Positions 43,591 to 54,690 are shown, numbered from the stretch's first letter. The stretch: DNA of 64,000 bases from Hermatobates lingyangjiaoensis (GCA_026182355.1 JAPFBL010000119.1:2366001-2430000); one strand, 5' to 3'. Numbers and translations: made by a program. The notes: generated by a model from the letters alone, not told the origin.

Positions 43591-44934
43591 TGCTGTTACG
43601 TATTTTCTTTTATAGTATTATACCCAAAATTTAATTAGTCATATTGCTTATCTCAAGTAAGTAAATTACTTTCTCTTCGTTTTCTTGAAACTGAAACTAA
43701 ATGAAGACATCAATTTTCTTTATTCGCACCTCATGATTTAATTTTCAAAATATCAATTCGAAAACCATTTTAAATGCAAATACATCTTCCATTGGTACTG
43801 TTTCAAAGCAATCTTCATTAATTCTTTTAATTACTTTATTATATTTATGCTTTAGCTATAAGAAAATATTTATAACATATATTCAATAGTAATTTGTTTT
43901 AAAATATTTCCTTATTTTTAAAGACATGCAGGATTCAATATTGAAAGAAAATTTATTTTTCAAGATAAAAATGGAAGCTTATTTTCATGAATAAGAAATG
44001 GGCAAATGCTTTAACTTCCTTTGTCAAATGTAAGAAAAATGCGAAGAAATGTCTGCTAGGATGTTCCACGGATATTATCCATATACAGATTTTATACATT
44101 TTTGATTTTACTGTTTTGTGAATGTTATTGCAAGAATATGAAAATGTTTGTAATGGTATAATTGAGTCAGTCTTCTTTTAAATAGTGACATAATTGGTTA
44201 TAATAATAGTACATTTTATATTGATTATAATATATTTTCTTGTACTAATGCAAGTATTCCTAAATGAGGTTTTTTTTTTATATTATGACAATATAAGTTG
44301 ACTCCATAAACAATGAGGTTATGAATGTTTAACCTGAAATTAATTCTGAATTGAATTTATTATCGAAGTGTTGTGCTTTTCTCGAACCGGTTCAGAAGCA
44401 GCTGCTCAGGTAAGAACAAGATTGTAACAAGACAACTTGAGGCGTCATTATACGGCCATCATATGAATTCAACTTCATCTCAAAGGAAAAAATCGTTATA
44501 TATAAATAGTGAACCACAAAGAAAATATACAACAAAAGCTAAATCCGAATTGCAATGATGCAATTGCAATGATTGGAAACCACTTTAAAACACCCCTTCG
44601 ACTTAGTTGCTGTGCTGCCAACACATGGAAAGAGAGGAACAGGATAAAAATAAAATGATTGCAAATGCAATTGAATAAATTTAAATAGAACAAACAAACA
44701 AATAAAAAACTGTAACACTCAAATCATATTACCATACACAAATTTGAATAATAGAGTTAAATAAAAAAAAAAAAAAAAAATAGGAAAGTGAGAATTACAA
44801 CTTTAGGAATTTGTACACGGACAGGATAATAGAAATTAAGTCCGTTTGAGTTAGCATGGATATCAATATGATGGTTACTGCGTTGTCCAACGGAAACTAT
44901 TTAAGTGACATGAACGATGGAAAAACGATCCAGA
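43591..44934. other. AT-rich DNA, no gene seen
   Basis: Overlapping small frames at 44373-44693 lack motifs. An A-run lies at 44764-44781. Confidence 0.5.
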
Positions 44935-45205
44935 AGGGACAACAAATGTTCAGAAATAAACTCATCATTTTCACACAATAGAAAAAAACACACAATATCT
45001 AATTTTTGGTTGATGAACTCTCAGGAGTAAAAAGATTGAACGCTAGCGAAGAGAAGTAAAACTGCTACCATAACTTCATAACTTCGTTGAGAGTGAGGAG
45101 TGCCGTTTTTTTCTTCTAAATGACGAGTCAACCAAAAATTAGAAATAAAGTATTCTTTTTATTGAATGCACCAGTATATTGAGTTTATTTTTGAACTTGC
45201 CTAAA
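44935..45205. repeat. Fold-back pair of a PLE-like terminal unit
   Basis: The minus part, 44960-45060, has ACACACAATATCTAATTTTT, GGTTGATGAACTCTCAGGAG and AAGATTGAACG. The plus part, 45110-45200, has TCTAAATGACGAGTCAACC, AAAAATTAGAAATAAAG and AGTTTATTTTTGAACTTG. The outer ends match in inverted orientation (TTCAGAAATAAACTCAT against GAGTTTATTTTTGAAC). Confidence 0.55.
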
Positions 45206-45394
45206 TATATGTATACTGTATTAAATTACTTCAATTGATTTCTTTAATGGGAAATACATTGTCTAACATAGTTGATATATAGTCAAGAGGGAGGTTTCCA
45301 AGCTAGAACATCTGTCATAAATAACAATAGCCTAGGTCTACTGAAACTTTACATTACCCTAATAGGAAGAAACGTTAAAAGAGTAGGATGGGGG
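45206..45394. other. AT-rich DNA
   Basis: Nothing recognised. Confidence 0.5.
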
Positions 45395-45697
45395 CCAGGT
45401 TAGCACAGTGGTTAACGTAATCTCCTCTGAACTGATAGGACCGGTATTTATTCACGTGGGAGTAGAATAAATCTGAGAACGTCTTCCCTCGGAGAAGGAT
45501 GGTAAACCGTCGGTCCAATGCCTCTACAATTACAGGTGTTTGTATATACCTACTCTAAATCCACTTGAGTTAGGCACAATTTTGGACTCCCACTGTAGAA
45601 TCAATCTTCATTGTACCGTTTCATAATTGGCCAATGATCGGCCTACGTGTGTTTCCTTGTGGGACTGCCACTGCAACCTAACCTAACCTAAACCAGT
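45395..45697 (+). repeat. tRNA-derived SINE, near full length, plus
   Basis: The head GGCCAGGTTAGCACAGTGGT TAACG (45393-45418) contains a good A box. The B box is worn (GATAGGACCGGTATTTATTC). The body has GGAGTAGAATAAATCTGAG, CGGTCCAATGCCTC and AGGCACAATTTTGGACTCCC. The 3' end is TGGGACTGCCACTGCAACCT then AACCTAACCTAA. It is the best guide to the family structure in this window, about 300 bp. Confidence 0.85.
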
Positions 45698-46084
45698 AGG
45701 ATATTTTCTTGTTTACATGACAGTGTAAAAAAATTTGACAGGGTTGCCAATTTTGTCATTTCCAGTACCTCCTAAATTTGAACTACTTCCTTACTTAAAT
45801 TCTATTGTTCACTTGCTCTTCTCACATATGATAAACAAAATGCCCTAGAGAATGATCCTGTACAACATTGGCATTTGGGTGGGTTATAAAATGCATAATG
45901 AAATTGAAATTGTTTTTTACAGATATATATATTTCTTTGTTTGTATTTCTTATATATATTTATCACGAATCAACGTGTGACTATAACAAGGACCAGTACT
46001 TAATCGAAAGATCTTCGACCATTAGTAGATTTCTTAATATGCATTTTATTTTTTGTGTATCTAGTGAAATCTTGTTATAAACAT
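45698..46084. other. AT-rich DNA
   Basis: No supported gene. 46060-46085 ends like a worn family A tail (GTGAAATCTTGTTATAAAC). Confidence 0.4.
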
Positions 46085-46300
46085 TCAGTTCATTTCGTAT
46101 TTATTGTCGGTTTCTCACCGTACTACCCACATCCTCTCCTAATGATGGAAATTAAGCGGGTTGAAGTTTACTGTCGTCCCTCCGTCAATTCACTTCCTCT
46201 CCTGAGGACGACCGCCATAACGTTCGAAATATTGAAAAGCGAGTCCTTTGTTACGTTTCTTTGTATGTGTCACATTTTATTTCAAGTATATATAGATATA
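46085..46300 (+). repeat. PLE-like terminal unit, possibly two cores
   Basis: CATCCTCTCCTAATGATGG (46129-46147) and CTTCCTCTCCTGAGGACGAC (46194-46213), the latter followed by GCCATAACGTTCGAAATATT and GAAAAGCGAG. It has a CTGAGGA core, a stem II region and GAAA. It is related to the 24472 family. Confidence 0.5.
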
Positions 46301-46314
46301 CATTGTATAATAAG

Positions 46315-46795
46315 ATTTTACAATAAACATGTGAAATTACAATCAATGTTCAAACCGTAATAAGAAATGGGAAAAAAGACTAAGGTCATTCAGCCGTAAC
46401 AAACAATCTTCGTCAGAGCCACAACCCAACCAAAACACAAGGAGTAGAATCATCATGGTGAGGGGTTGAGAAGAGTGGGAAGAGAGGTATTAGAGATAGG
46501 TAGCTCTCCCTGGACTATTGTCCTTTCCTGCACTTTACACACTTTAAAATACTTATCTTCCCAGTTGTCTCAACCTTTTACCATGATGTTTTTACATCTT
46601 AACCACAAAAAGAAATTGGGGAAAAAACTAAGATCTTTTAACCGTAACAAGCGGGTCTTCGTCAGATTCAAAAACCAAAGTGGGTTTTGGGTTTTTGACT
46701 CAGTTAAGTTTGACTTTGATGAAGACCGCTTGTTATGGTTGAAAGATCTTAGTCTTTTTTCTGATTTCTTACTGTGGTTTGGATGTTGATAAAGT
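46315..46795. repeat. Composite of three family A units
   Basis: Minus unit 46315-46440 is followed by an extended segment 46450-46590, which carries an imperfect inverted repeat: CATCATGGTGAGGGGTTGAG against CTCAACCTTTTACCATGATG. Then come minus unit 46595-46675 and plus unit 46685-46785 (TTTGATGAAGACCGCTTGTT, TATGGTTGAAAGATCTTAGT). The shared CCTGGACTATTGTCCTTTCC segment also occurs at 39585-39604. Opposite-strand frames here mirror each other because of the symmetry. Confidence 0.75.
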
Positions 46796-47958
46796 ATAAT
46801 ATAATAATAGTAAGATTCTTTGTATAAGTATATTTGAAATATAATTTCATCTTCAAAAAATACAATTGCTAATGGACTCAAGTGAAATTGTCTGGTAAAA
46901 AAAATATTTAACCTTTTGTCCTATAAAACTTTCTGATTTAATAGAAAGTCGAATCCTTTCAAATAAAGTGTTTCCTATTGGAGAACCTAGCTGTAATAAT
47001 CAGCGTATCTGAAATCAAGATGCAAATACCCATACTGATTTGAATGCCAAATCAATTGTTTTTACAGAACACCAGAATTTCTAATTAATTTAAATTTAAC
47101 AATTCGATTGAGAGAGAGAATCATTTAAGTGAAAACAATTATCTATTCCAAGTGGAAATAGCTTCACCTTTGAACCAGTGAAAGTTTCAAAAAAAAAAAA
47201 TGTCTTGGCTATTCTTGTTTTTTTTGAAAGTGTTTCTTCATTTACTGAATAAATATGAAAGAGCATAAATTTATTTGAGTTATCAACTTTTTATTCGTAT
47301 TGTGTGGTCGTTTAAAAGCTCACCTGAGACCAGGTGTAATTATTTCTCATTAGGACTACATAGTCAGTAATTATTGGCCATACGATCTGGAAAGATATTC
47401 CTTAATTGTTTTTAATACTCACTCCCACTTCCTTATGATCTTAATTATATTCCCCATTTCCCATCTCTCTCCCCTATCAGCTAAAATCACTCATTATAAG
47501 TGACATTCTCTTATCTCAAACTGTCAGTTTACTTTATGTAGTGCTATTAAATATTCTTTCCTATCAACCTTTTCTTTTAAGCTAAAATATATACTTTATG
47601 GACCATAATTAATAAAAAAAAATTTTTTTATTAATGTTACGTATTGATTTTTCATTTCTATATAATTACATTTAAATTATTTATAGGTTAAAAAAACTTA
47701 TTTATTTTCTTATAATTTCTCGATCTATTTTTAATAGTTATAATCAGGATAAATCACTAGTGTATTGTGATTGATTCTGAGTTGTGGGGAAAAATATATA
47801 TATATACAATAAAAATTATTTATCAGGAATCAATCAGTTTTTGAATGTTCAATTTTATTTAAAACCACCAATATGGAAGTATGGAACTTCTTAATTGATG
47901 ACAATAAAGTGTTACCTTAAAAGTGTACAATGAGTAAGTTCTCATTGTTCATACAACT

Positions 47959-48001
<43 letters not shown>

Positions 48002-50239
48002 CATATATAGTTCTTGACCTCTTCATTAAACACGGTAATATGTAAGGTTTCTTGAGGGATAGGTCTTTGGAAATAAAACACACCATTTCTTTAAATCACA
48101 CCTTCGACTTCGAAAATTCTGACTAATAAACATGAACACAGGACCTAGAAAAAGAATAATAAAAGGAATAATGCATATACAAAACCCTCCAAATACCTCC
48201 AACTCTAGATCAGATATAGAAAAGTTCACTCAAGTTTACACTAATACTTTTTTACAGTTCCATTCATATAAAAACATTTATTAGGTACTTCAACATTTTA
48301 TAAAATAACCTTTCCATATTCTGCAACCTTCCAAACTTTATAACCCACCTGTTAAAATGGTTAAAAATTCATCATAGTAGTGTCAAAATGCCACAAATAT
48401 TTAGAAACTAGGCTCTAAGTTGCTTCAATGTCATTTTGAATTCATTAAATTGCAATGGACAAATTGAGTGGGTCCCTGGCTCCTCAAAGGGTGAAGGGAA
48501 TTGACTTGTATGTTGATACAATCGATCTAATATCAAAATGATTCAGTAATAATTAGTTATTTAATATTATTTGTTATTTGAGATAATCACTTTGTACTGT
48601 TTATAGATTAATATCAATTGCTAAACTGTTGCTATTACATCAGTACATTATTATTAATGGTATGTTTACCATGAGAGAGGATTGACCATGTGATTTAATC
48701 AACAGTGAATGATTTGATCTTTCATATTTGATAATGGTGCAGCCTCAAATGCTGCCTTTTAAAGATAAGGTTTTGTTGTAATATAGAACATGATTATATT
48801 GTTTACTGCGTTAGTTAGTATTGACTTAGCAAGCTTTTAGTTCGCATATTTATTAAACATGTCAATAATATTAGCCGGGAAACATACATCAGTCAATATT
48901 GATTACTCGTTAAATTCTCTCATTGGTAAACAGATGCTTTGGTTGGCTGAACTGATTAAATACACCCTTTCTCTTACAAAATGAGACTGTTCTAAAATTA
49001 AACTAAATTTAATTAATTTTTATTCGTATTTTTTTTCAAGTATATTAATATCTTTTTCATAAAATGGTGTTACTTTTTTTAAATTAAAAGTTATTAGGTT
49101 TAATAAATATAATGTTTGGAGTCTACAGTCAACTTTACTATAAATAAATATATCATTAGACTCATTCACAATACATTAATGAATTCCTTTATTTTCATGT
49201 GGCCTTTTCATTTTTCAGTTAAAGCGAAAGTGAAATAGTTTTTTGAATTGGCTACGGATAATAGTTTTTTTTATTAAATTAAAAAAAATATTATCTAAAA
49301 TAAAATATTTAAAGTATTTTAAAAATTAAAAATATTTTAAATTTTTTAAAAATGTTTTTAAAAATAAAATATTTACAAGTGTTTGCATTTTTCTCAAGCA
49401 GTATTTATTTTAAGGTAATAGTTTTCTCACGAATTTTCAAGGTTCTACTGCATCCAAAACAGTGGGTTAGAGTTATAGCTCGTTTTGACAGAAAATACCA
49501 TAATGTAGCTCTTTGATACTTGAATACTATCCAAAAAACTATACTTATATATACTATACCTATACTTATAACATACTTATCTTTCATGTTTATGACATTT
49601 TGTATGTCATACGTATTTATAATTTTCTCTGCAACAGTTTTTAGCCAAAGTGTTCCCATGTGATAAAAAGCGCAGTGCCTGTGCATATTATTTTTTTTTT
49701 AACAAATAGAAAACATCGCCGAAATGTATTTTCTTGTATAATAATAGTTTTAATAGTTTAAAAATCTAGTATGCTTACGTATCCAGCACACTAATTGAAA
49801 GCATATGATAATTTATCTACGAAAAGGTTAACCATTAATAATTACTTTATATGAATAAATAATTTGTCTACCATAATATAAATAAATTAAAAATATATAG
49901 CAGACTGCTACATGCTTAGAAGAATTTGATATTTTATGGATATATTATCTCTTAAAGGTAGGGAAAATTGTTGATTTTTTTTTATATTGTTACTGCATTA
50001 TCTAGAAACCAACGCAAAACTTTATTTAGCTGTAGTAATTAAAGTAAATTATGTGTATTTTTTTAGTTTATAAATATACCATAATTATTTTTTTTGCCAT
50101 TTCTCTAAAAACTATACAGCTAAGTTTTAATATGATCGCTACCAGTGTTTACAATCTTTCAAATACAATCATAAGTCAAAATTTTTACATTTTTATTCAA
50201 AACTATACCTGTAATCAGAAAAAAACCTAAAACTTTTAT
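46796..50239. other. AT-rich DNA, no gene seen
   Basis: 3.4 kb without supported genes. (TA)n lies at 47963-47996 and a short one near 47797-47806. Frames at 48026-48229 and 49405-49686 are motif-free. Confidence 0.5.
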
Positions 50240-50285
50240 ATTTTTTTCCTTTATAAGTAAAGTATAGTGATCGTGAAAAAAATCT
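50240..50285 (-). repeat. Solo end of the 27100-27895 repeat family
   Basis: TTTATAAGTAAAGTATAGTG then ATCGTGAAAAAAATCTCG, the same end as at 43533. Confidence 0.6.
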
Positions 50286-50689
50286 CGTTTTATTAGCAAT
50301 ATTAACTTCATAATAAGTGGAGCGTGAGAACACACTTAAAATATTTGATGATGAAGAAAAAATCTTCATAAAAACATATACTAGGAAACAAAGTGGATTT
50401 CCCATAAGGCTGTTTTATGGAATAGAACCCTATTTATTGAATTTAATCAATTTGATTCATCAAATGAAATGTTTGACCTATAGTGTGTCCACAAACTTCT
50501 CGATACCCACCTACTCACAAATATACAGACATATTATATAATGGATTGGGAGACTTGCAGCCTGTCTGAAAACTTCGTATCTGCAAACCACAACAGACTT
50601 AGGGATATCAATATAAAAATGGGATAAGATTATGAAGACCTCAAACTGTGTATTTGACTTACCAGAATAAATCACAAAAACAATCATGA
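50286..50689. other. AT-rich DNA
   Basis: A 74-codon plus frame (50317-50541) shows no known motif. Nothing else is supported. Confidence 0.4.
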
Positions 50690-50776
50690 TCTTTCGGTAT
50701 CGATTGTCATTAGGAGGTGAAGTGAGCCTTAACGTGTTTATCGTAAAATCTTTCTTTTATATATATATATATATAT
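50690..50776 (+). repeat. Tail of a terminal unit plus (TA)n
   Basis: TCATTAGGAGGTGAAGTGAG then AACGTGTTTATCGTAAAATC and (TA)10. It resembles the end of the second PLE (31431-31455). Confidence 0.5.
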
Positions 50777-50834
50777 AAAGTTCAATATAGATAAAACAAA
50801 TATAGCGAACTTAAAAATATACACTTTATTGTTG

Positions 50835-50940
50835 GAGACCAACCGTCAGTGTAACAGTGCGCTTGGTTTCTCTCTATGTCTCCTGAAGACGGTTCAAACC
50901 GAAAGTTAGAGACTGTAAGTGTGTTGTTTAATTTCTTTAT
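50835..50940 (+). repeat. Family B terminal unit, solo, best-preserved core
   Basis: CAGTGCGCTTGGTTTCTCTC, TATGTCTCCTGAAGACGG, AACCGAAAGTTAGAGACTG and TAAGTGTGTTGTTTAATTTC. It lies between (TA)n tracts (50757-50776 and 50993-51014). Confidence 0.8.
50878..50913 (+). ncRNA. Hammerhead-like motif, family B, perfect 5-bp stem I
   Basis: GTCTC (50878-50882) pairs fully with GAGAC (50909-50913). The core is CTGAAGA (50883-50889), then an unpaired C, stem II GGTT/AACC-like (50891-50900), GAAA (50901-50904), and minimal stem III AGTT with UA as the cleavage context (50907-50908). Cleavage would fall after 50908. The extra C between core and stem II is the one departure from the canonical fold. Confidence 0.55.
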
Positions 50941-50986
50941 GTTTTTTTATCTACAATGAACTTTATTTGTCCGTTTCGGATCGTAG

Positions 50987-51017
<31 letters not shown>

Positions 51018-51019
51018 TT

Positions 51020-51165
51020 TCAGTTGGGTTTTGTACACAATCAGTTCGGTTTTTGACTCTGACGAAGACCGCTTGTTACAGTTGAAAGATCTTAGTCTTG
51101 TTTTCCCAGTTTCATAGTGTGGTTTGATAATTGATTGTTATTTCACGTGTTTATGTGAAATCTTT
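51020..51165 (+). repeat. Family A terminal unit, solo
   Basis: CAGTTCGGTTTTTGACTCTG, ACGAAGACCGCTTGTTACAG, TTGAAAGATCTTAGTCTTG and TTTCACGTGTTTATGTGAAA. The core is nearly intact with one stem II mismatch (ACAG for ACGG). (TA)n lies on both sides. Confidence 0.85.
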
Positions 51166-51207
51166 ATATATATATATATATATCAATGATCAAACCACAA
51201 TAAGAAA

Positions 51208-51270
51208 TGGGAAAACAAGACTAAGATCTTTCAACCGTAACAAGCGGTCTTCGTCAGAGTCAAAAACCCA
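51208..51270 (-). ncRNA. Hammerhead-like motif, family A, most canonical copy (minus)
   Basis: Read on the minus strand: TGGG, T-rich loop, GACT, core CTGACGA, stem II (A-U, then ACCG/CGGT, loop CTTGTTA), GAAA, palindromic stem III AGATCT, UU cleavage context, AGTC, loop, CCCA. Stem I pairs GACT/AGTC and TGGG/CCCA around an internal loop. A self-complementary stem III is typical of hammerheads that work as dimers. By rule-based inspection this is the best ribozyme candidate in the window. Confidence 0.6.
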
Positions 51271-51281
51271 ACAGAGTCAGT

Positions 51282-51344
51282 TGGGTTTTTGACTCTGACG
51301 AAGACCGCTTGTTACGGTTGAAAGGTTTTAGTCTTGTTTTCCCA
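51282..51344 (+). ncRNA. Hammerhead-like motif, family A, plus arm of the palindrome
   Basis: TGGG 51282-51285 with CCCA 51341-51344; GACT 51291-51294 with AGTC 51330-51333; CTGACGA 51295-51301; stem II 51302-51319; GAAA 51320-51323; UU 51328-51329. Stem III is AGGTTT instead of AGATCT, one of the few differences between the arms. Confidence 0.55.
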
Positions 51345-51430
51345 TTTCTTATTGTGGTTTGATCATTGATTGATGTTTCACGTATGTATGTGAAATCTTT
51401 TTATAATATATATATAATATATATAATATA

Positions 51431-51589
51431 CAATGCATGTAGCAAATTCTTTGTATATATAGAAAATGTTAGTGATTCTAGTGTAACTTGAAATCTAAAT
51501 ACATTTCATACTTTGTATTTCTGGTTGATTGAATTGAAAGCGTATAACTGGTTTTAGGAGTTTGAAAGAGAAATAAAATGAGTGTAGTG
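51431..51589. other. AT-rich DNA
   Basis: Nothing recognised. Confidence 0.5.
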
Positions 51590-51740
51590 TATGTTAGTGT
51601 GGCTGAGCGAGTTGATAGGATGTGAGTGATGAAGTGCGCGCGTGCTCTGCCCGCCAAGCGGCTGTGCCATCACCGCCAATATCCTCCTACCTCACCTACT
51701 CTAACCGCCATCTCAACCTACAATTACCTTTCACTTGCTT
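51590..51740. other. GC-rich patch, unknown
   Basis: 51625-51690 is strongly GC-rich (GAAGTGCGCGCGTGCTCTGC). TGGCTGAGCGAGTTGATAGG upstream looks like an A box of a Ser/Leu tRNA, but no B box or cloverleaf follows. A 74-codon frame here is unconvincing. Confidence 0.3.
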
Positions 51741-52384
51741 TATTTTTTTTTTATTATCCAAATCGATCGTCGTACAGTTTTAGGATGGTTTTCAATATGG
51801 TGTTAATGTTATTGGAAGTTAGCATTATTAGTGTGAGAACGATCACATGATTTATAACTTTTCAATTATTAACATGCACAATGTTAAAATCACAGAGGTT
51901 AGTCTGAGTAACCTGAAAGAATGAAATAAATATTTTACCCGTTACACTAGTGTTGGAGTTTTCTAAAATCAAATGGTACGACTTCAACACCTCTAAATAA
52001 GATAAGACTCATAAGATCTCTCATGTGTTAATATAATCATTGAATTAGCCCTTTACAATAAAACAGTAATTATACTTTCACCTTATTTTAATTTTTAAAG
52101 ATTATAATTTAATTTTTGAATATCTGTTGCACTCGGACCTTCTTGGATAGATTAGATATAGCTTGGAATTACGCATTGAACACTGAATGTTTTCATGATT
52201 ATTTTTAACTGAATGCTCAAAATGTTCAGTTTTAACATGTAATTCAAGTATACTAGTTTTCTCTGCTTTGAAGCTTCTATTGTTAAAAGTCTTTATTTTC
52301 TATTTTAATTTATGTTTTTTTTTTTGTAAACATAGCTTAAACTTTATAAAGCATTGTTTTGAGATTTTAAAGTGACATCAGGGT
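51741..52384. other. AT-rich DNA, no gene seen
   Basis: No supported feature. Confidence 0.55.
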
Positions 52385-52720
52385 AGCCATTGTTGCGGCT
52401 TGCTTCTTGTCTCTAGACTGGTAGATTCCGGGTTCAGTTCTCATTCTGGCATCGATTCCTCCACGGAGAATGAAAGAATCTGAGCATTTTGTCCCTGTAA
52501 GAGGATGTTAACTGGTCAGGACCAAGGCTTTACAATATCAGGTACTCGTTAAAGATCGCTACTCTGAATACATACACTAGAGTTAGGCAAGATTTATAAC
52601 TTCCATTATAGGTAATATAGCTCGGCCATTATTTAAGTGACTGACTTACATTAAATGAGCCACACTCTCCGTTTGTAGGACAACACTAAACGGGGGAAAC
52701 CTATATGTATGTCTGCGCAT
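52385..52720 (+). repeat. tRNA-derived SINE, plus orientation
   Basis: The head includes GACTGGTAGATTCCGGGTTC AGTTCTC (B box 52429-52442). Then come GAATCTGAGCATTTTGTCCC, GTACTCGTTAAAGATCGCTA, CTAGAGTTAGGCAAG and GCCACACTCTCCGTTTGTAG. The 3' end lacks CCTAA repeats. Confidence 0.75.
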
Positions 52721-53599
52721 TTGAAATACACAAACAGGTTTTGAAGACAAAGGAAAGAACTGCAATGCGTTATTTAAACAAAATTGAAACTTCAAGATTA
52801 ATTTTCTTAATTGATATCCATCGACCGTCAGTTAGTTATTAATGTATACAAACAGTAAATAGAGACAAAAAAGTGTTATATATAACAAAACAGATAAATA
52901 ATGATCTTTTTTTACATAAATTTTATCTACTAAGAATAACAAAGTTCAATGATCCCAAAATAGAAAAAATACACTAAAATAAGCTATTTACTTTCTTTAC
53001 GAGAGTCTTTTCTTTTTTGTTCCAAATGTAGCTCACCTGCAGATAGTTTTTCTCTTACACAAGGTTACTGGTTGAAAAAAATTGCTGAAATTAGGGACCT
53101 TGTTTGTTTTTTTTCAGGCACTTCATTTAACAGACATTTCTAATTGAACATAGTGATATGTTCTAATTTTAAGAGAATTGAAGTAAAATAGTATTGTAAA
53201 CATCTAAATTTGTCCAAAATGCTTGTTAACAAATTAATTTTTTTTTTTCAAATATGGGAATATATCTTACAAGAAAAGTGTAATAGAGCAAAGTTTACGC
53301 ACTATTCTAGTCTAGTTCTACACTAGACATGAAACATGAAGTAGGTAATACTAAACCGTAATACAGCTTCTTCAGAGCTTGTTCTGATCGTAGTGAATAG
53401 TAGTGTATGTATTTTTTATTTCATGATAATATTTATAAACAATGTTAAATTGTTTAACATTTAATCTGAAACGAGGAGTTTTACAATGTTCTTTTGTTAA
53501 TATTTGTATTAATTCCATTTGAAAAGTGTAGAAGTTTTGAAGGGGGCATTTAAACAAAGTGCATTATTATGGAAGGATAAAGAAAATTGCAAGAGAATA
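52721..53599. other. AT-rich DNA, no gene seen
   Basis: No supported feature. Confidence 0.5.
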
Positions 53600-54080
53600 A
53601 GGGAGTGTTAAGTGCGGTGTTGTGACGAATAATGACGGCGGTATGGGCGGTTAAGAGGCTGAATACGGGGGACAGCGCGCTTGAAACGTGATCCGCTTCG
53701 GAATCGTCTGCATATTGCAAGCGCAACCTATTTGTTTGTCATTACTTTGCATAAGAAAAAGGTTTTGAGAAGAATGTTGAAAAGTCTGGATGCGGTGGAG
53801 AAATGGGTAAAGGAGGTGGAGGTTTTGTATTAGGTCTTACATCCAACAGAAGCATACTTATACCCTTCCCCAAGTCCAATTTCAAGAAATTAGGGTAAAG
53901 CGAAATTATCTTTGCCCTATTCTTCGTGTTTTCCATTTCACAGTGAAGAGTTAAAAACTGGCTTTTATAACAGCTAGACAGTGCTGGCAGAAAGCGTCTT
54001 TTTTCGCTGTTCAGCACCCAATTACTTAGCCACAAGAATAGTTCCTTTCTTAAATTCATAATTATAAACGGCAATTTTGA
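53600..54080. other. GC-richer patch then a motif-free minus frame
   Basis: 53610-53710 is GC-rich (GGCGGTATGGGCGGTTAAGA, ACAGCGCGCTTGAAACGTGA). A 110-codon minus frame (54074-53742) has a proline-rich stretch (PPPPLPISPP) near its end but no known domain. It may be a decayed repeat or a conserved element. Confidence 0.3.
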
Positions 54081-54279
54081 ATTACAAAACCACTTAATTT
54101 TAAAACAGCTTTTAATTTGGAGAATTTTGGATAAACTTCTAATGAGAACAAAAGTTTTCAGTTCGCTTTAAAGTTGACAAATTAATTCAAATGAAATAAC
54201 TTGTTGGAACCAAGTTGCTTGATAACTGAATCATAGTTATGACTTATATATATATAAGTAAACTTATACTATATATATA

Positions 54280-54690
54280 TATATATTTGGCTGGCACTTA
54301 CAACCACCAGTTTAAGGACTACCTTTGGTTCCTCTCTCAAGAAGATGCTGCTTCTCATAAGGAGTCTACCAAGCCTGGGTAAGGAGCCACATTCACCAGG
54401 AGCCAACAGCAAGTGATAGAGCATCAGAACTCACAGTTTCCGCATCGGCATCCCTCCCTGCCCACGTAGCACCGACATTATTTTAAGAGTTCTCAGGTAG
54501 AACTTCAAACCCCTAAGTCTTACTGAGCCTGTCTTGGCTCTAGGTTAGGTCAGTGGCCACAAGCCTTCCGCTTCTTAGCCAGACTACGCAAATAGCGTAA
54601 CCTGTTCCTCACTCGTGGGGCAAGGACGCTGCATTTTTCTCTGAACGAGAAGTTAGGACGTCAAAGTAGTCCGCCAAATACAAGTGAACT
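54280..54690. other. 400-bp GC-rich block of unknown nature, beside (TA)n
   Basis: It begins right after (TA)n (54268-54285) and ends near 54690. It contains TCACCAGGAGCCAACAGCAA, CCGCATCGGCATCCCTCCCT, CTCTAGGTTAGGTCAGTGGC and ACTCGTGGGGCAAGGACGCT. There is no long frame and no inverted partner. It could be a PLE-internal piece or an unclassified SINE. Confidence 0.4.

Larger units (their letters stand above)
51183..51395. repeat. Family A palindrome, 90-bp arms, two complete cores
   Basis: Arm 51183-51272 and arm 51280-51369 are almost perfect inverted copies around a 7-nt centre (51273-51279). The plus side continues to the CACGTATGTATGTGAAATC tail at about 51394. Both arms keep a full ribozyme-like region. 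TA-rich tracts flank it (51169-51182 and 51399-51430). Confidence 0.9.

Noticed and set aside
46570..46881. Opposite-strand frames at 46466-46789 and 46570-46881 sharing peptides such as KKLRSFNRNKR
   Set aside because: Mirror translation of inverted family A units.
51590..51700. Ser/Leu tRNA gene
   Set aside because: A-box-like start only; no B box and no acceptor stem.
53742..54074. Proline-containing 110-codon minus frame as a gene
   Set aside because: No known motif, no splice or poly(A) context; kept only as an unknown block.
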